64,000 nucleotides of DNA from Massilia sp. H-1 (GTDB taxonomy: Bacteria > Pseudomonadota > Gammaproteobacteria > Burkholderiales > Burkholderiaceae_D): positions 2,418,001-2,482,000 of the forward strand of contig CP087969.1 in assembly GCA_024703915.1 (NCBI GenBank). The letters run 5' to 3'. The notes below the pieces were generated by a model. The model ran no database searches and was not told where the DNA came from. It saw only the letters and a list, made by a program, of their open reading frames with translations. Positions 10,753 to 28,065 of this stretch are shown piece after piece. Within the stretch, counting starts at the first letter, position 1; every line of letters starts with the position of its first letter. A program made the position numbers and the translations under genes.

Positions 10753-11481
10753 TTAAGTAAACCCGCCGCGTTTCTCAGCGCGCTTCTTGAGCACGCAGGC
10801 CACGCCTTCCACCGCCAGTAGTACCGGTACCATGCTTACCACCAGCAGCACGCCAGGCCAGAATGGCCCGAAAAGCGTGACGACCGCCATCGCAACGCCG
10901 AGGCCCGCCACCAGCAGCTGAATTGCCACTGGCACCCAAAGGGACGCCCGCCCGCGCAGCCGCCTGAAGTACATGTACACGGAAAACATCAGCACCAGTA
11001 GCGCGATGATCGAACTGACCCAAAAGGCGATGCTGACCAGGGTGGCATGCCAGAACGCCGTCCTTTCGGCCGCTTCATAATCGCGGCGAAGAGCAGCGAT
11101 CTTGTCGGGCGACGCATCGGCGCTGAGGAGCGTGACCGCGCTGCGCGCGTCGGCATCGAACCACGCGCGCGGATCACCGGCCTCGCCCGACCAATAGCTT
11201 TTGCTCATTTTCAGCTCGTACAAGCCGGGCGCCGCACCCGGACGCCCCGCTTCGACCAGTCGCGTAGCCTGGGTGGCGACCCGCGCGTCGATCGCTTCGA
11301 CCACGGGGCGCCGCGTGCACGTGCCCGAACCAGGCGCATCGCGGACACTGAAGAGGCCATTGCACCGTTCCGCGTCGCACTGGAAGACATAGCGGCTGTG
11401 AAATGGCGCACATGAAAAGGCCGCTGCGTCACCGATGAAAGCAAGAAACAATACACAGCAGGCGAGGAGTCGGAAGGTCAT
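10753..11481 (-). CDS. Signal-peptide membrane protein of unknown function
   Basis: I choose the ATG at 11481 because MTFRLLACCVLFLAFIGDAAAF is a good signal peptide; the reading frame is open further upstream but that part is Arg/Ser-rich and not protein-like. The N-terminal domain has several Cys (FSCAPFHSRYVFQCDAERCN) and is probably periplasmic. It is followed by three transmembrane helices in the last 110 residues (ATLVSIAFWVSSIIALLVLM and two more). About 242 residues, uninterrupted. Family not recognised. Confidence 0.65.
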   Translation of the reverse strand: MTFRLLACCVLFLAFIGDAAAFSCAPFHSRYVFQCDAERCNGLFSVRDAPGSGTCTRRPVVEAIDARVATQATRLVEAGRPGAAPGLYELKMSKSYWSGEAGDPRAWFDADARSAVTLLSADASPDKIAALRRDYEAAERTAFWHATLVSIAFWVSSIIALLVLMFSVYMYFRRLRGRASLWVPVAIQLLVAGLGVAMAVVTLFGPFWPGVLLVVSMVPVLLAVEGVACVLKKRAEKRGGFT

Positions 11482-11569
11482 GTGGAAGCACGGTAAAGAG
11501 AGAGCCCGCCGCCCGACGCGGCCGGACGACAGGCGAGGGAATCGTGCGCGACGCAGCGGCGATTGCCGC

Positions 11570-12276
11570 CTACTTCTTGGCGCGCAGATCCGCGATATAC
11601 GCGAGTTCATTGAGTGCGACCTGGTTGCCCGGCTCAAGCTTGAGCGCGTCACGCAGCGCGGTCTCGGCTTCGTCCAGGCGCTTCCAGCTCGATCAAGGTA
11701 AAGCCAATGCCGCGCAAGGCGGCCGCCTCGTACAACTGCTGAGATGGATACTTGCGGGCGACGTTCAAGCCGCGACGATACGCGGCCAGGCCCTCGCCCG
11801 CGCGCTGGAGCTGGCCGAGGATGTAGCTTACTCGAGCGCCGTGCCTAAGCCGACACGGGAGCGACTTTCTCGATGTCGTTCAACAGCGTCAGGGCGCTGC
11901 CGAAATCGCGCCGCTGCGCCGCGAGAAACGCCTGCATGTGCAAGCATTCCTTGTATCCCCAGTCGATCCATTCGACCTTGCCGCTGACGGTTTTTTTGAA
12001 ATCGTCGAACTCGCTGCGGCTGGCGAAGGTCAATTGCCTGAGCGCGGGATCAAACAGCGCTTCGTAGCGTTTGCGCAGCGCTGCGGCGCCGTCGGCTGCG
12101 GCCTGATACTGCTTGGTCTGGATCAGGCGCGCAACCCCGTTGGCCTCGGAACGCAATTGCGCGCCCTTGCCCAGGTCCGCGCTGCCCTGAAAATGCGTGG
12201 TCACTGATTCGGTGCGCTCTTGCGCGCAGGCGGGCACGCAGACGGACAAGGCAAGCAACAGGATCAGCGCCTTCAT
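11570..12276 (-). CDS. Secreted tetratricopeptide-like protein
   Basis: The protein begins with a signal peptide (MKALILLLALSVCVPACAQ) and is mostly alpha-helical. The C-terminal half reads as TPR-like repeats (QLYEAAALRGIGFTLIEL, then LDEAETALRDALKLEPGNQV and ALNELAYIADLRAKK), ending TAG at 11570-11572. Breaks occur at CCTAAGC (about 11845), near 11826, and at CTTCCAG (11681-11687), which read as CTTCAG gives FTLIELKRLDEAE. TPR modules mediate protein contacts; the partner is unknown. About 235 residues. Confidence 0.6.
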
Positions 12277-12485
12277 GCGCCCATCCTGTCCGGCGATGCG
12301 GTGCCCTGCAAGAGATCGTTTGGCATGTCTTCCTTCGCTGGTTAAACGCTGGCCTGGAAAGGCGAATGGCGAGCCACCTTCCAATCGGGCAGCGGCTCAT
12401 TATATTGCACAAAACTACACGCGAATTTATTTCTCCAAACGAGAGGACGAGGCGCTGCTGTGCAGGACTGACGGGGCGCTTTCCA

Positions 12486-13082
12486 TCATGGGCCGCTGTC
12501 GTCCCGGGTTTGCTCTACGAATGCAATCAATTGCGGAAAGAACGCATGAAACCCGCTGGCCAGTGCGGCATAGTTGGCGCTCAGGTCGTCCAGGCTTAAG
12601 GCACATCACGTCGCCATTTCTGGACAGCCGGGTCGCCATCCGCCGGATCGCGGTTTCCACACCGGCGTAGTCGACATACGAACCGAGCCAATCCTGCCTG
12701 ATCATGTACGGCGACGCTTCGGCCAGTCGCGGGGGGCAGCAACGTGGACTTGTCGCGCAGCGTCTGATAAAAATGCGCGACGAATTCGGCCAGCGGCGGG
12801 CCGTCGTAGCGTCGCCAGTTGGCTGCCAGCACGTGGTCGTAAAACACGTCAAGCAAGATGCCGGAGAAGCTGCTTACTGGGCCCGGGGAACAAGGTCTTG
12901 GCATGCAAGACGAGCGGGTGGCTGTCCGTGTAGGCATCCACTTTTCGGTGGATCAGAATCTCCCGCTCGACTTCGGCATTGAAAGCGAAGCCACTGTGCG
13001 GCTTCACGAAGTCGCCCAGCAAGGCCCCCAGCATCGCGTCATCGCTGTGGCGGGCCAGGAAAATATGCGCCAGAAAATTCAA
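12486..13082 (-). CDS. acpH: Acyl carrier protein phosphodiesterase-like protein (AcpH/DUF479)
   Basis: The N-terminus MNFLAHIFLARHSDDAMLGA and the following LLGDFVKP, HRKVDAYTDSHP and GILLDVFYDHVLAANW match the AcpH family of HD-type phosphodiesterases, which remove the phosphopantetheine arm from acyl carrier protein. Conserved His and Asp residues of the metal site are present (NFLAH, GDFVK, HRKVDAYTD, FYDH). Length of about 193 residues equals the family norm. Frame changes near 12874, 12735 and 12592 (GCTTAAG) were bridged. The protein probably ends ...LIAFVEQTRDDSGP with TGA at 12486-12488. Symbol given by family resemblance only. Confidence 0.75.
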
Positions 13083-13191
13083 AGTAGATGGCTCCTGGGT
13101 AGGATGCTCATCTTAACCGAAATAGGCAGCGGCTCCGGCAGCGGTCCCGCCAGCGCGCTGGTTCGCGTTCGATCCAAATGGATGGAAGAAA

Positions 13192-13230
13192 AAAACGGCG
13201 CCGGGATTGCTTCTCGGTGCCGTTTTCGTT
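13192..13230 (-). terminator. Copy of the rpoC terminator, now behind the second PEP-CTERM gene
   Basis: Reading the minus strand, CGGCACCG and CGGCGCCG form an imperfect stem (with a G-U pair) around an 11-nt loop, followed by a T run (the A run at about 13188-13195 on the plus strand). It is nearly identical to the terminator at 14127-14166, with two base differences in the stem and loop. Confidence 0.65.
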
Positions 13231-13236
13231 TGCGAG

Positions 13237-13386
13237 ACTAGCGAATTACGCGTCATCGCCGCCAACCGCCAGGAATCAGGCGGCCGACGATGACGTTTTC
13301 CTTCCAGGCCGCGCAGCGAATCGCGCTTGCCCATGATCGCCGCGTCGGTCAGCACGCGGGTGGTTTCCTGGAACGATGCGGCCGAG
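13237..13386 (-). pseudogene. Remnant of the rpoC 3' end (partial duplication)
   Basis: Positions 13265-13386 match rpoC positions 14344-14466 almost base for base (differences at about 13302 and 13344). Positions 13237-13263 match the last codons of rpoC and the sequence after its stop (14177-14202). About 140 bases of rpoC (14203-14343) are missing between them, with GGCGG microhomology at both sides. With CTTCCAG at 13301-13307 read as CTTCAG, the remnant codes for [18 protein letters not shown] and then hits a stop. It begins 3 bases after the stop codon of the PEP-CTERM gene. It has no start codon and cannot make a functional protein. Confidence 0.85.
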
Positions 13387-13388
13387 AC

Positions 13389-14019
13389 TCAGCGTTTTGG
13401 GGACCATGCGCGTGCCACGATAAGCCCTGCAATACCGAGACCCATCAGACCGAGGCTGGCTTAGCTCCGGCACATTATTGGACTGTACGATCTCATAGCT
13501 CTCGGCAGCAATTTGCAAAAACGTGGTCTGATATTCCCTCGTGTGGACAACGTCGTAATCATTCACGTCGATCGTGAACGACAAACCTGAAAATTCGACC
13601 ATTCCCGGACCCGTGGTAACGGTCGCGGTGGCGAACTGGTTGCCCACATGCGAGCAACCCATGCTGTCGACATGCGTTCCCGATTTCAAGGGGCCCTTGG
13701 CATCCATGAAGGAGAGCGTGCCGGTGGCGGTGTAGTTCACGCAATCGGTGTCGGTTGCCATGGCAGCACCGAAAAAGTTGAGGGGATTGACGACCTTGAG
13801 GGTCTGGTTGCCAGCGAAGTCGATATTGAATTTCAGGGTGTCGCCTTCCGCCAGCCAGAACGATGGCCCGGTATTGCCATCGATGAGCCAGATCCCGCTC
13901 ATGTAGACGGTATTCAAATCAATCGTGCGGTCGATTGTGACCACGGTGGCGGACACCGAGGCAATCGGGGCGATGAGGGCGAGCGCGACGCAGGCGCGCT
14001 TGAGCGTGAAAAAGTTCAT
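13389..14019 (-). CDS. PEP-CTERM sorting-signal protein, copy 2
   Basis: A paralogue of the protein at 10022-10666: signal peptide (MNFFTLKRACVALALIAPIA), a beta-rich secreted domain with DFAGNQTLKVVNPLN, MATDTDCV and DSMGCSHVGNQF, and a C-terminal PEP-CTERM signal. The signal is hidden by GCTTAGC at 13462-13468; read as GCCGGC it gives VPEPASLGLMGLGIAGLIVA and a basic tail (RAWSPKR), with TGA at 13389-13391. The stop falls 3 bases before the decayed rpoC copy, so the gene has in effect acquired the rpoC terminator. It lies 108 bases downstream of the intact rpoC terminator, on the same strand. Confidence 0.85.
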
Positions 14020-14126
14020 TTAAATTCCGGAAAAGGGGGGAAGGTGGCGCCAAGTGAATTGCAAATTATATAACAACCAATATCTCTTAGGGAACATGAG
14101 CAAGATTCGTTGCCGGTAATTATGCA

Positions 14127-14166
14127 AAAAAAAACGGCACCGGGATTGCTCCTCGGTGCCGTTTTC
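14127..14166 (-). terminator. Rho-independent terminator of the rpoBC operon
   Basis: On the minus strand AACGGCACCG and CGGTGCCGTT pair perfectly around an 11-nt loop, followed by a run of eight or nine T. It starts about 20 bases after the rpoC stop. Confidence 0.85.
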
Positions 14167-14184
14167 GTTTGCGAGACTAGCGAA

Positions 14185-18431
<4,247 letters not shown>

Positions 18432-18483
18432 TCACTCCAGGTGATTGAATTTCTATATTACATCTACCATGCTGTTCGCCGTC

Positions 18484-18550
18484 GCCCCCCCGAAGGCGGG
18501 GCCCATAGCACGGCAGATCCGAGGTGCTATGGATCCCCGCCTTCAGGGGG
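18484..18550. repeat. Long imperfect inverted repeat between rpoB and rpoC
   Basis: The arm at 18484-18511 (GCCCCCCCGAAGGCGGGG then CCCATAGCAC) is nearly the reverse complement of the arm at 18524-18550 (GTGCTATGGA then TCCCCGCCTTCAGGGGG). They are separated by a 12-nt loop. In RNA this would be a stem of about 26 bp. Each arm also contains a small palindrome around CCCCGCCTTC that recurs elsewhere in the window (25417, 58318), so this looks like a paired REP-type element. Confidence 0.7.
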
Positions 18551-18565
18551 ATGACGCCGTTGGCG

Positions 18566-22677
<4,112 letters not shown>

Positions 22678-22852
22678 GGACACTCCGTGAGTGACAGAAA
22701 GGATGAGAATTCAGGAATTGCCAGTGCGACCAACCACACGCAAGCCCTCAAGTCTCGAACTTCCAGCCAGATGATAAGAAGAACTGCTAATACTACCGCT
22801 TAGAACTTAAGCGTTACTTATGTTACAGGGACGACAAAAGAGCCAAAGCCGC

Positions 22853-22876
22853 ATCCCCTCCCTTTCGGGAGGAGAC
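22853..22876 (-). terminator. Possible attenuator hairpin between rplL and rpoB
   Basis: CTCCC and GGGAG pair around a short loop inside CCCCTCCCTTTCGGGAGGAG, in the 240-base gap between the rplL stop and the rpoB start. In other proteobacteria a partial terminator sits here and lowers rpoBC transcription relative to ribosomal protein genes. There is no clear T run, so the call rests mainly on position. Confidence 0.35.
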
Positions 22877-22920
22877 CGCAAGCTTTGACTCCGGCGCGAT
22901 GCTTAGCGCCAACAACTGTA

Positions 22921-23297
22921 TTACTTGATTTCGGCTTTCGCGCCAGCTTCTTCCAGCTTTTTCTTGCTTAAGCTTCTGCGTCTGCTTTCGAAATTGCTTC
23001 TTTCAGGGTCTTCGGTGCGCCATCGACCAGATCTTTGGCTTCTTTCAAGCCCAGACCGGTGATTTCATGAACTGCTTTGATGACGCCGACTTTGTTTGCG
23101 CCGAAATCAGCCAGGATCAGGTTGAATTCGGTTTGTTCTTCAGCAGCGGCTGCAGGACCTGCAGCAGCACCACCAGCGACTGCAACTGCAGCTGCCGATA
23201 CGCCGAATTTCTCTTCGAATGCCTTGACCAGGTCGTTCAGGTCCATTACGGACATTTCGCCAACTGCTGCCAGGATGTCGTCTTTGCTAATTGCCAT
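22921..23297 (-). CDS. rplL: 50S ribosomal protein L7/L12
   Basis: A 124-residue protein of the ribosomal stalk that binds translation factors. The N-terminal dimerisation domain ([20 protein letters not shown]), an Ala-rich hinge, and the conserved C-terminal domain ([20 protein letters not shown]) are all visible. GCTTAAGC at 22966-22973 introduces a stop after SKADAEA; read as GCCGGC it continues [16 protein letters not shown] to TAA at 22921-22923. The protein is essential, so the break is an error. It follows rplJ closely on the same strand. Confidence 0.96.
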
Positions 23298-23353
23298 TTG
23301 AAACTCCTAAGATTTTTGTATAGATTGGTTTTGACTAAAAAGCGGCAGCGCTA

Positions 23354-23890
23354 TTAAGCAGCTGCTGGGGCTTCTTCTGCTGCTGCTTCTGCAGGAGCAG
23401 CGCCTTCGCTCTTTTTGGCTGCCAGAGCAGCCAGACCACGTGCAAAGCTCGATACCGGCGTCAGCATCAGACCCATGATCTGGGCGATGAGGACTTCGCG
23501 GGAAGGAATGCTTGCCAACGCGACAACAGCTGCTTTATCCAGCTGTTTGCCTGCGTAGTTACCTGCCGTGATGACCAGTTTGTCGTTGGTTTTAGCAAAG
23601 TCAGCGATGACTTTTGCTGCAGCAACGGCATCATCCGAGATCGAGTAGATCAACGGACCAACCATCGAATCGGCCAGGCCAGCAAACTGCGTACCTTCAA
23701 CGGATTTGCGAGCCAGCGTGTTCTTCAGAACACGCAGGTACACACCCTGGGTACGCGCTTTGGCACGAAGTTGCGTCAAGTGACCAACCTGGATGCCACG
23801 ATATTCGGCCACGACGATCGTTTGCGCAGTTGCTACTTTTGCGGAAACTTCGGCGACGACGGCCTTTTTGTCATTCAGATTGAGACCCAC
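23354..23890 (-). CDS. rplJ: 50S ribosomal protein L10
   Basis: L10 anchors L7/L12 dimers to the ribosome and represses its own operon. I choose the GTG at 23890 ([18 protein letters not shown]) because a strong ribosome binding site (AGGAGG at about 23896-23901) lies just upstream, although the frame is open further. The C-terminus is Ala/Glu-rich (AAEEAPAAA) as is normal. The reading is uninterrupted over about 178 residues. Confidence 0.95.
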   Translation of the reverse strand: MGLNLNDKKAVVAEVSAKVATAQTIVVAEYRGIQVGHLTQLRAKARTQGVYLRVLKNTLARKSVEGTQFAGLADSMVGPLIYSISDDAVAAAKVIADFAKTNDKLVITAGNYAGKQLDKAAVVALASIPSREVLIAQIMGLMLTPVSSFARGLAALAAKKSEGAAPAEAAAEEAPAAA

Positions 23891-24201
23891 GGTCAACCTC
23901 CTAAAATGATGCGCGGCAAATGCCTTGCATCGGTTCGAACAACGGCGTCCGACGTTTAGAAGTACAACTGAGCGGATGAATTCACGCAGCGGGACTAACA
24001 AAACTTGCTCGGGTGCACCATCTGCGTTGGGTGGTCTATTAACTTCCAGCCTGCCTGCTGCCTTCAGCCCAACGGTCTTTGATTGTCTGCCCGGCCCGTT
24101 TTTTCAAACAAGCCGGACATCCCAAAGATTCGCCACGGCTTACACCGTGGACTTAATTCTTGAAACTTAAGCTGCCAGGGAACCCTGGTCGACGCGAACG
24201 T
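23891..24201 (-). promoter_or_regulatory. rplJL leader region (likely L10-binding autoregulatory leader)
   Basis: A 310-base gap between rplA and rplJ with no reading frame. It holds several short complementary stretches (for example CCGTTGGGC with GCCCAAC-like partners around 24025-24085) and the shine-dalgarno of rplJ. In proteobacteria this interval carries the L10 leader, where the L10-L12 complex binds and represses translation. The assignment is by position; the fold was not computed. Confidence 0.45.
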
Positions 24202-24869
24202 TTAAGCGCCCATGGTCGACGAAATGGCAACCTTACGCAGGTAAACACCTTTCGACGATGCTGGCTTGGCCTTGTTCAGCGCTTCGATCAGCGCAACCAG
24301 GTTAGCCTTCAGGTCAGCGTCAGCGAACGACTTGCGGCCGATCGTTGCGTGGATGATACCTGCCTTGTCGGTACGGTACTGAACCTGGCTAAGCTTTCGC
24401 GTTTTTCACGGCGGTAGCGACGTCAGGGGTAACAGTGCCGACTTTCGGGTTAGGCATCAGGCCGCGTGGGCCCAGGATCTGACCCAGGGTACCAACGATA
24501 CGCATGGTGTCTGGCGAAGCGATCACGATGTCGAAAGGCATGTTGCTTAAAGCTTTAACCATCTCAGCCAGGTCTTCCATACCAACGATGTCGGCGCTAA
24601 GCTGCTTTAGCCTGCTCAGCCTTGTCGCCAGTAGCGAACACGGCCACGCGAACGGTCTTGCCGGTGCCAGCTGGCAGCACGACGGAGCCACGAACGACTT
24701 GATCCGATTTCTTCGGATCTACACCCAGCTGTACCGATACGTCGATCGATTCGTTGAACTTGGCGGTTGCGAACTCTTTGATCAGAGCCACTGCATTGTC
24801 GAAGGCGTAGGACTTGTTACGGTCAACTTTGGCCTTCATTGCTTTTACGCGTTTGGAGATCTTAGCCAT
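24202..24869 (-). CDS. rplA: 50S ribosomal protein L1
   Basis: L1, about 230 residues, forms the mobile stalk near the E site. [20 protein letters not shown] at the N-terminus and [20 protein letters not shown] in the RNA-binding domain are diagnostic. Three GCCGGC-type artefacts occur: GCTAAGC at 24596-24602 (KAAGADIVG), a nine-base GCTTAAAGC at 24545-24553, which is in frame and falsely reads Leu-Ser for Ala-Gly (VKAGNMPFD), and GCTAAGC at 24388-24394 (KAGQVQYRTD). The stop is TAA at 24202-24204, a natural stop. Its start overlaps the rplK stop by one base. Confidence 0.96.
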
Positions 24870-25301
24870 TACACACCCTCTACCGTGATGCCGATCGAAC
24901 GAGCGGAACCGGCGATGATGCGCACTGCGGCATCCATGTCGGCAGCGGTCAGATCCGGCTGTTTGATTTTTGCGATTTCTTCAGCTTGCGCGGGGTCAGC
25001 TTGCCTACCTTGGTGGTATGTGGCGTTGGCGAACCTTTGGTGATGCTTAAGCGAATTTCTTGATCAGGTAGGTCGCAGGAGGCGTCTTCATCACGAAGGT
25101 GAAGGACTTGTCCGCGAAGGCGGTGATCACGACAGGAATTGGCATGCCTGGCTCTTGACCTTGGGTCTGAGCGTTGAAGGCCTTGCAGAATTCCATGATG
25201 TTCAGACCGCGCTGACCCAGTGCTGGGCCGATCGGTGGGGATGGGTTTGCTTTACCAGCTGGTACTTGCAGCTTGATAAAACCAATGATTTTCTTTGCCA
25301 T
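24869..25301 (-). CDS. rplK: 50S ribosomal protein L11
   Basis: L11 (about 143 residues) binds 23S rRNA in the GTPase centre. [40 protein letters not shown] and the C-terminal [16 protein letters not shown] match the family. GCTTAAGC at 25045-25052 breaks the frame and, read as GCCGGC, gives KKFAGITKGSP; a second indel near 24985 lies in the [18 protein letters not shown] segment. The TAA stop overlaps the rplA ATG (TAATG), so translation of the two is probably coupled. Confidence 0.96.
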
Positions 25302-25416
25302 GATGGCTCCTATCTTGGATGAGTAGTAGCGCCCCGCCGGTACAAGCATGGCAGGGCTCCTCTTACTGGGTATCGGCTAGATTCCGCCCCGCCCCAGTTA
25401 TGGCGGTAGTAAATTC

Positions 25417-25438
25417 TGGATCCCCGCCTTCGCGAGGA
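25417..25438. repeat. REP-like palindrome, single unit
   Basis: GATCCCCGCCTTCGCGAGGATG in the gap between rplK and nusG is a short imperfect palindrome with the same CCCCGCCTTC core as the elements at 18484-18550 and 58316-58340. Its location just after a stop codon is usual for REP-type elements. Confidence 0.5.
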
Positions 25439-25456
25439 TGTAATCGGCAATGCCGA

Positions 25457-26070
25457 TTACACTTTTTCGACCTGGCCGAACTCGAGTTCGACTGGCGTGG
25501 CACGACCGAAGATGGTGACCGAGACGCGCACTTTGGATTTCTCGTAATTGACTTCTTCGACATTGCCGTTGAAGTCGGTGAACGGACCATCCTTGATGCG
25601 GACTTGCTCGCCCACTTCGTACAGCACTTTCGGACGCGGCTTTTCGACGCCTTCCTGCATTTGCTGCATGATTTTGTCGATTTCGCGCGCAGGAATCGGC
25701 GTCGGCTTGTTCGACTTGCCACCGATAAAGCCGGTGACCTTGCTGGTATTTTTGACCAAGTGCCAGGTCTCGTCGGTCATTTCCATCTCGACCAGTACGT
25801 AGCCAGGGAAGAAACGACGTTCGGTGACCGACTTCTGGCCATTCTTGACTTCGACGACTTCTTCGACCGGCACCAGGATGCGGCCGAACTGTTCCTGCAT
25901 GCTTAAGCGCGTTCGACGCGCTCGGTCAGGGCGCGCATGACGCTCTTTTCCATGCCGGAATAAGCGTGCACGACATACCAGCGCTTGTTGCTGACTGGCA
26001 CGCTCAGCGCTGCGGAAGCGTCTTGTGCCGGGACTTCACCCGGCGCGTCGTCTTTCACATTTTCGCTCAT
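25457..26070 (-). CDS. nusG: Transcription termination/antitermination factor NusG
   Basis: NusG binds RNA polymerase and links it to Rho or to ribosomes. The start [17 protein letters not shown] at 26070 is followed by [16 protein letters not shown] and, after repair of GCTTAAGC at 25901-25908 to [25 protein letters not shown]. The C-terminal KOW domain ([18 protein letters not shown]) is intact, ending VEKV with TAA. About 204 residues. It lies 1 base downstream of secE. Confidence 0.95.
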
Positions 26071-26071
26071 C

Positions 26072-26460
26072 TTATTTCCAACCCAGGATCAAGTCGTACA
26101 ACACATATTGGAGAACCTGGTCCGTGCCCCACAGGAACAGCGCCATGATCAGCACGAAGCCGAACACGATCATCGTAATTTGACGGGCTTCCTTGTGGGA
26201 CGGCCACACGACCTTCTTCGTTTCGCGCACGGATTCTTTGGCGAAGTTCAAGAAATCATGCGCCCGTAGCGGAGGTCCACAAAAGCAGGACGGCAAAAGC
26301 CAAACCAGCCACGAGTGCGGAAGCGCACATCCAGGCTGGTTTTACTTTGGCCTTTCAGGTAAAAGAACCCGATGACGCCTGCAATCGTGGCAACTACTGC
26401 CAGCGCGACTTTGATCTTGTCGTTCGACGTGCTGACGGTTTGCACGGATTGATTAGACAT
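26072..26460 (-). CDS. secE: Preprotein translocase subunit SecE
   Basis: A small membrane protein of the Sec translocon, about 127 residues. Two N-terminal hydrophobic segments (VALAVVATIAGVIGFFYL and one more) precede the conserved amphipathic region FAKESVRETKKVVWPSHKEA and the last transmembrane helix (IVFGFVLIMALFLWG). The start MSNQSVQTVSTSNDKIK is at 26460. A one-base frame change near 26340 and another near 26265 split the reading; the three-helix form matches other beta- and gammaproteobacterial SecE. Confidence 0.93.
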
Positions 26461-26495
26461 ACTTTTTTTACTTTCGGTGCCCTGCACCAGAACGG

Positions 26496-26571
26496 TGGCA
26501 GGGACGGAGGGCATCGAACCCCCAACCTTCGGTTTTGGAGACCGACGCTCTGCCAATTGAGCTACGTCCCT
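26496..26571 (-). tRNA. tRNA-Trp (CCA anticodon)
   Basis: Cloverleaf on the minus strand: acceptor AGGGACG pairs with CGTCCCT, D arm GCTC...GAGC, anticodon loop TCTCCAAAA with CCA, T arm GGGGGTTCGATGCCCTC, and an encoded 3' CCA. It lies between tuf and secE, the classical position. Confidence 0.95.
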
Positions 26572-26680
26572 ACGTAAAACTTCAGTGGAATCGATTATTT
26601 TACCACCGAGCGCGCCCGGTGGGAAATAATGATTTCAGCGATATCGCTTATTGATTAAGCAATGATCTTTGCAACAACGT

Positions 26681-27849
26681 TTAAGCGCCAACGGTACGGC
26701 CACCTTCATGGATAGCGAAGCGCAGACCTTCTTCCATTGCGATCGGGTTGATCAGCTTGACGGTGATCGACACGTTATCGCCTGGCATAACCATTTCTTT
26801 GTCCGCTGGCAGTTCGATCAGAACCGGTCACGTCAGTCGTACGGAAGTAGAACTGTGGACGATAGTTGTTGAAGAACGGGGTGTGACGGCCGCCTTCGTC
26901 TTTCGACAGAACATAGATCTCGCCGGTGAAGTGGTTGTGCGGCTTGATCGAGCCTGGCTTCGCCAGAACTTGACCACGCTCAACGTCTTCACGCTTGGTG
27001 CCGCGCAGCAGCAGACCAACGTTGTCGCCAGCTTGACCCTGGTCCAGCAGTTTGCGGAACATTTCCACGCCGGTGCAGGTGGTTTTGACGGTGTCTTTGA
27101 TGCCGACGATTTCGATTTCTTCGCCGACTTTAACGATACCGCGCTCAACGCGACCGGTGACAACGGTGCCGCGACCCGAGATCGAGAACACGTCTTCCAC
27201 AGGCATCAGGAAGGCGCCGTCAACAGCGCGCTCTGGCGTTGGGATGTAGGAATCGAGTGCGTCAGCCAGTTGCATGATGGCTTGCTCGCCCATTGGGCCT
27301 GCATCGCCTTCCAGCGCCATACGTGCCGAACCTTTGATGATTGGCAGGTCGTCGCCTGGGAATTCATACTTCGACAGCAACTCACGCACTTCCATTTCGA
27401 CCAGTTCCAGCAGCTCTGCGTCGTCGACCAGGTCGCACTTGTTCAGGAACACGATGATGTATGGAACGCCAACTTGGCGGGCCAGCAGGATGTGTTCGCG
27501 GGTCTGCGGCATTGGGCCGTCAGCTGCGGAGCAAACCAGGATCGCGCCGTCCATCTGGGCAGCACCGGTAATCATGTTTTTGATGTAGTCGGCGTGGCCT
27601 GGGCAGTCAACGTGAGCGTAGTGACGGTTAGCGGTCTCGTACTCGACGTGGGCGGTGTTGATGGTAATGCCGCGTGCTTTTTCTTCTGGTGCTGCATCGA
27701 TCTGGTCGTATGCTTTAGCTTCGCCGCCGAATTTCTTCGACAGAACAGTTGCGATAGCCGCAGTCAGGGTGGTCTTGCCGTGATCAACGTGTCCGATGGT
27801 ACCGACGTTGACGTGCGGCTTGGTCCGTTCTGAATTTACCTTTTGCCAT
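26681..27849 (-). CDS. tuf: Translation elongation factor Tu
   Basis: EF-Tu delivers aminoacyl-tRNA to the ribosome. Visible GTPase motifs are MPQTREH in the switch region and [14 protein letters not shown] (NKxD). The C-terminal [20 protein letters not shown] and [17 protein letters not shown] are standard. Two extra bases, both TCGAA to TCAGAA, break the frame: at 27828-27833 ([20 protein letters not shown] after repair) and at 26818-26823 ([18 protein letters not shown] after repair). About 396 residues; TAA at 26681-26683 is natural. Confidence 0.96.
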
Positions 27850-27949
27850 TTTAGACTCCTAACGATTTTTAACGATTACCAGGCACGTCGTGTGACTGAC
27901 TGTCTTTGAAATTACTGCGACCAGCTGTGCTGCACGATACTACGAATTC

Positions 27950-28024
<75 letters not shown>

Positions 28025-28065
28025 TATTTTTTTGCGATGAATTAACAGCGCATTGCGAGAATGTC

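Noticed and set aside
10753..11652. Longer start of the membrane protein (about 57 extra residues)
   Set aside because: The extra part is Arg/Ser-rich and would hide a clear signal peptide that begins at 11481.
13389..13500. Second PEP-CTERM protein as having lost its sorting signal and fused to an Arg-rich tail
   Set aside because: The odd tail arises only from the GCTTAGC artefact at 13462-13468; with GCCGGC the normal PEP motif, helix and basic end are recovered.
26681..26688. TTAAGCGCC at the tuf end as another GCCGGC artefact
   Set aside because: It is the natural stop: GRTVGA followed by TAA is the normal end of EF-Tu. The similar string at 24202 is the natural stop of rplA.
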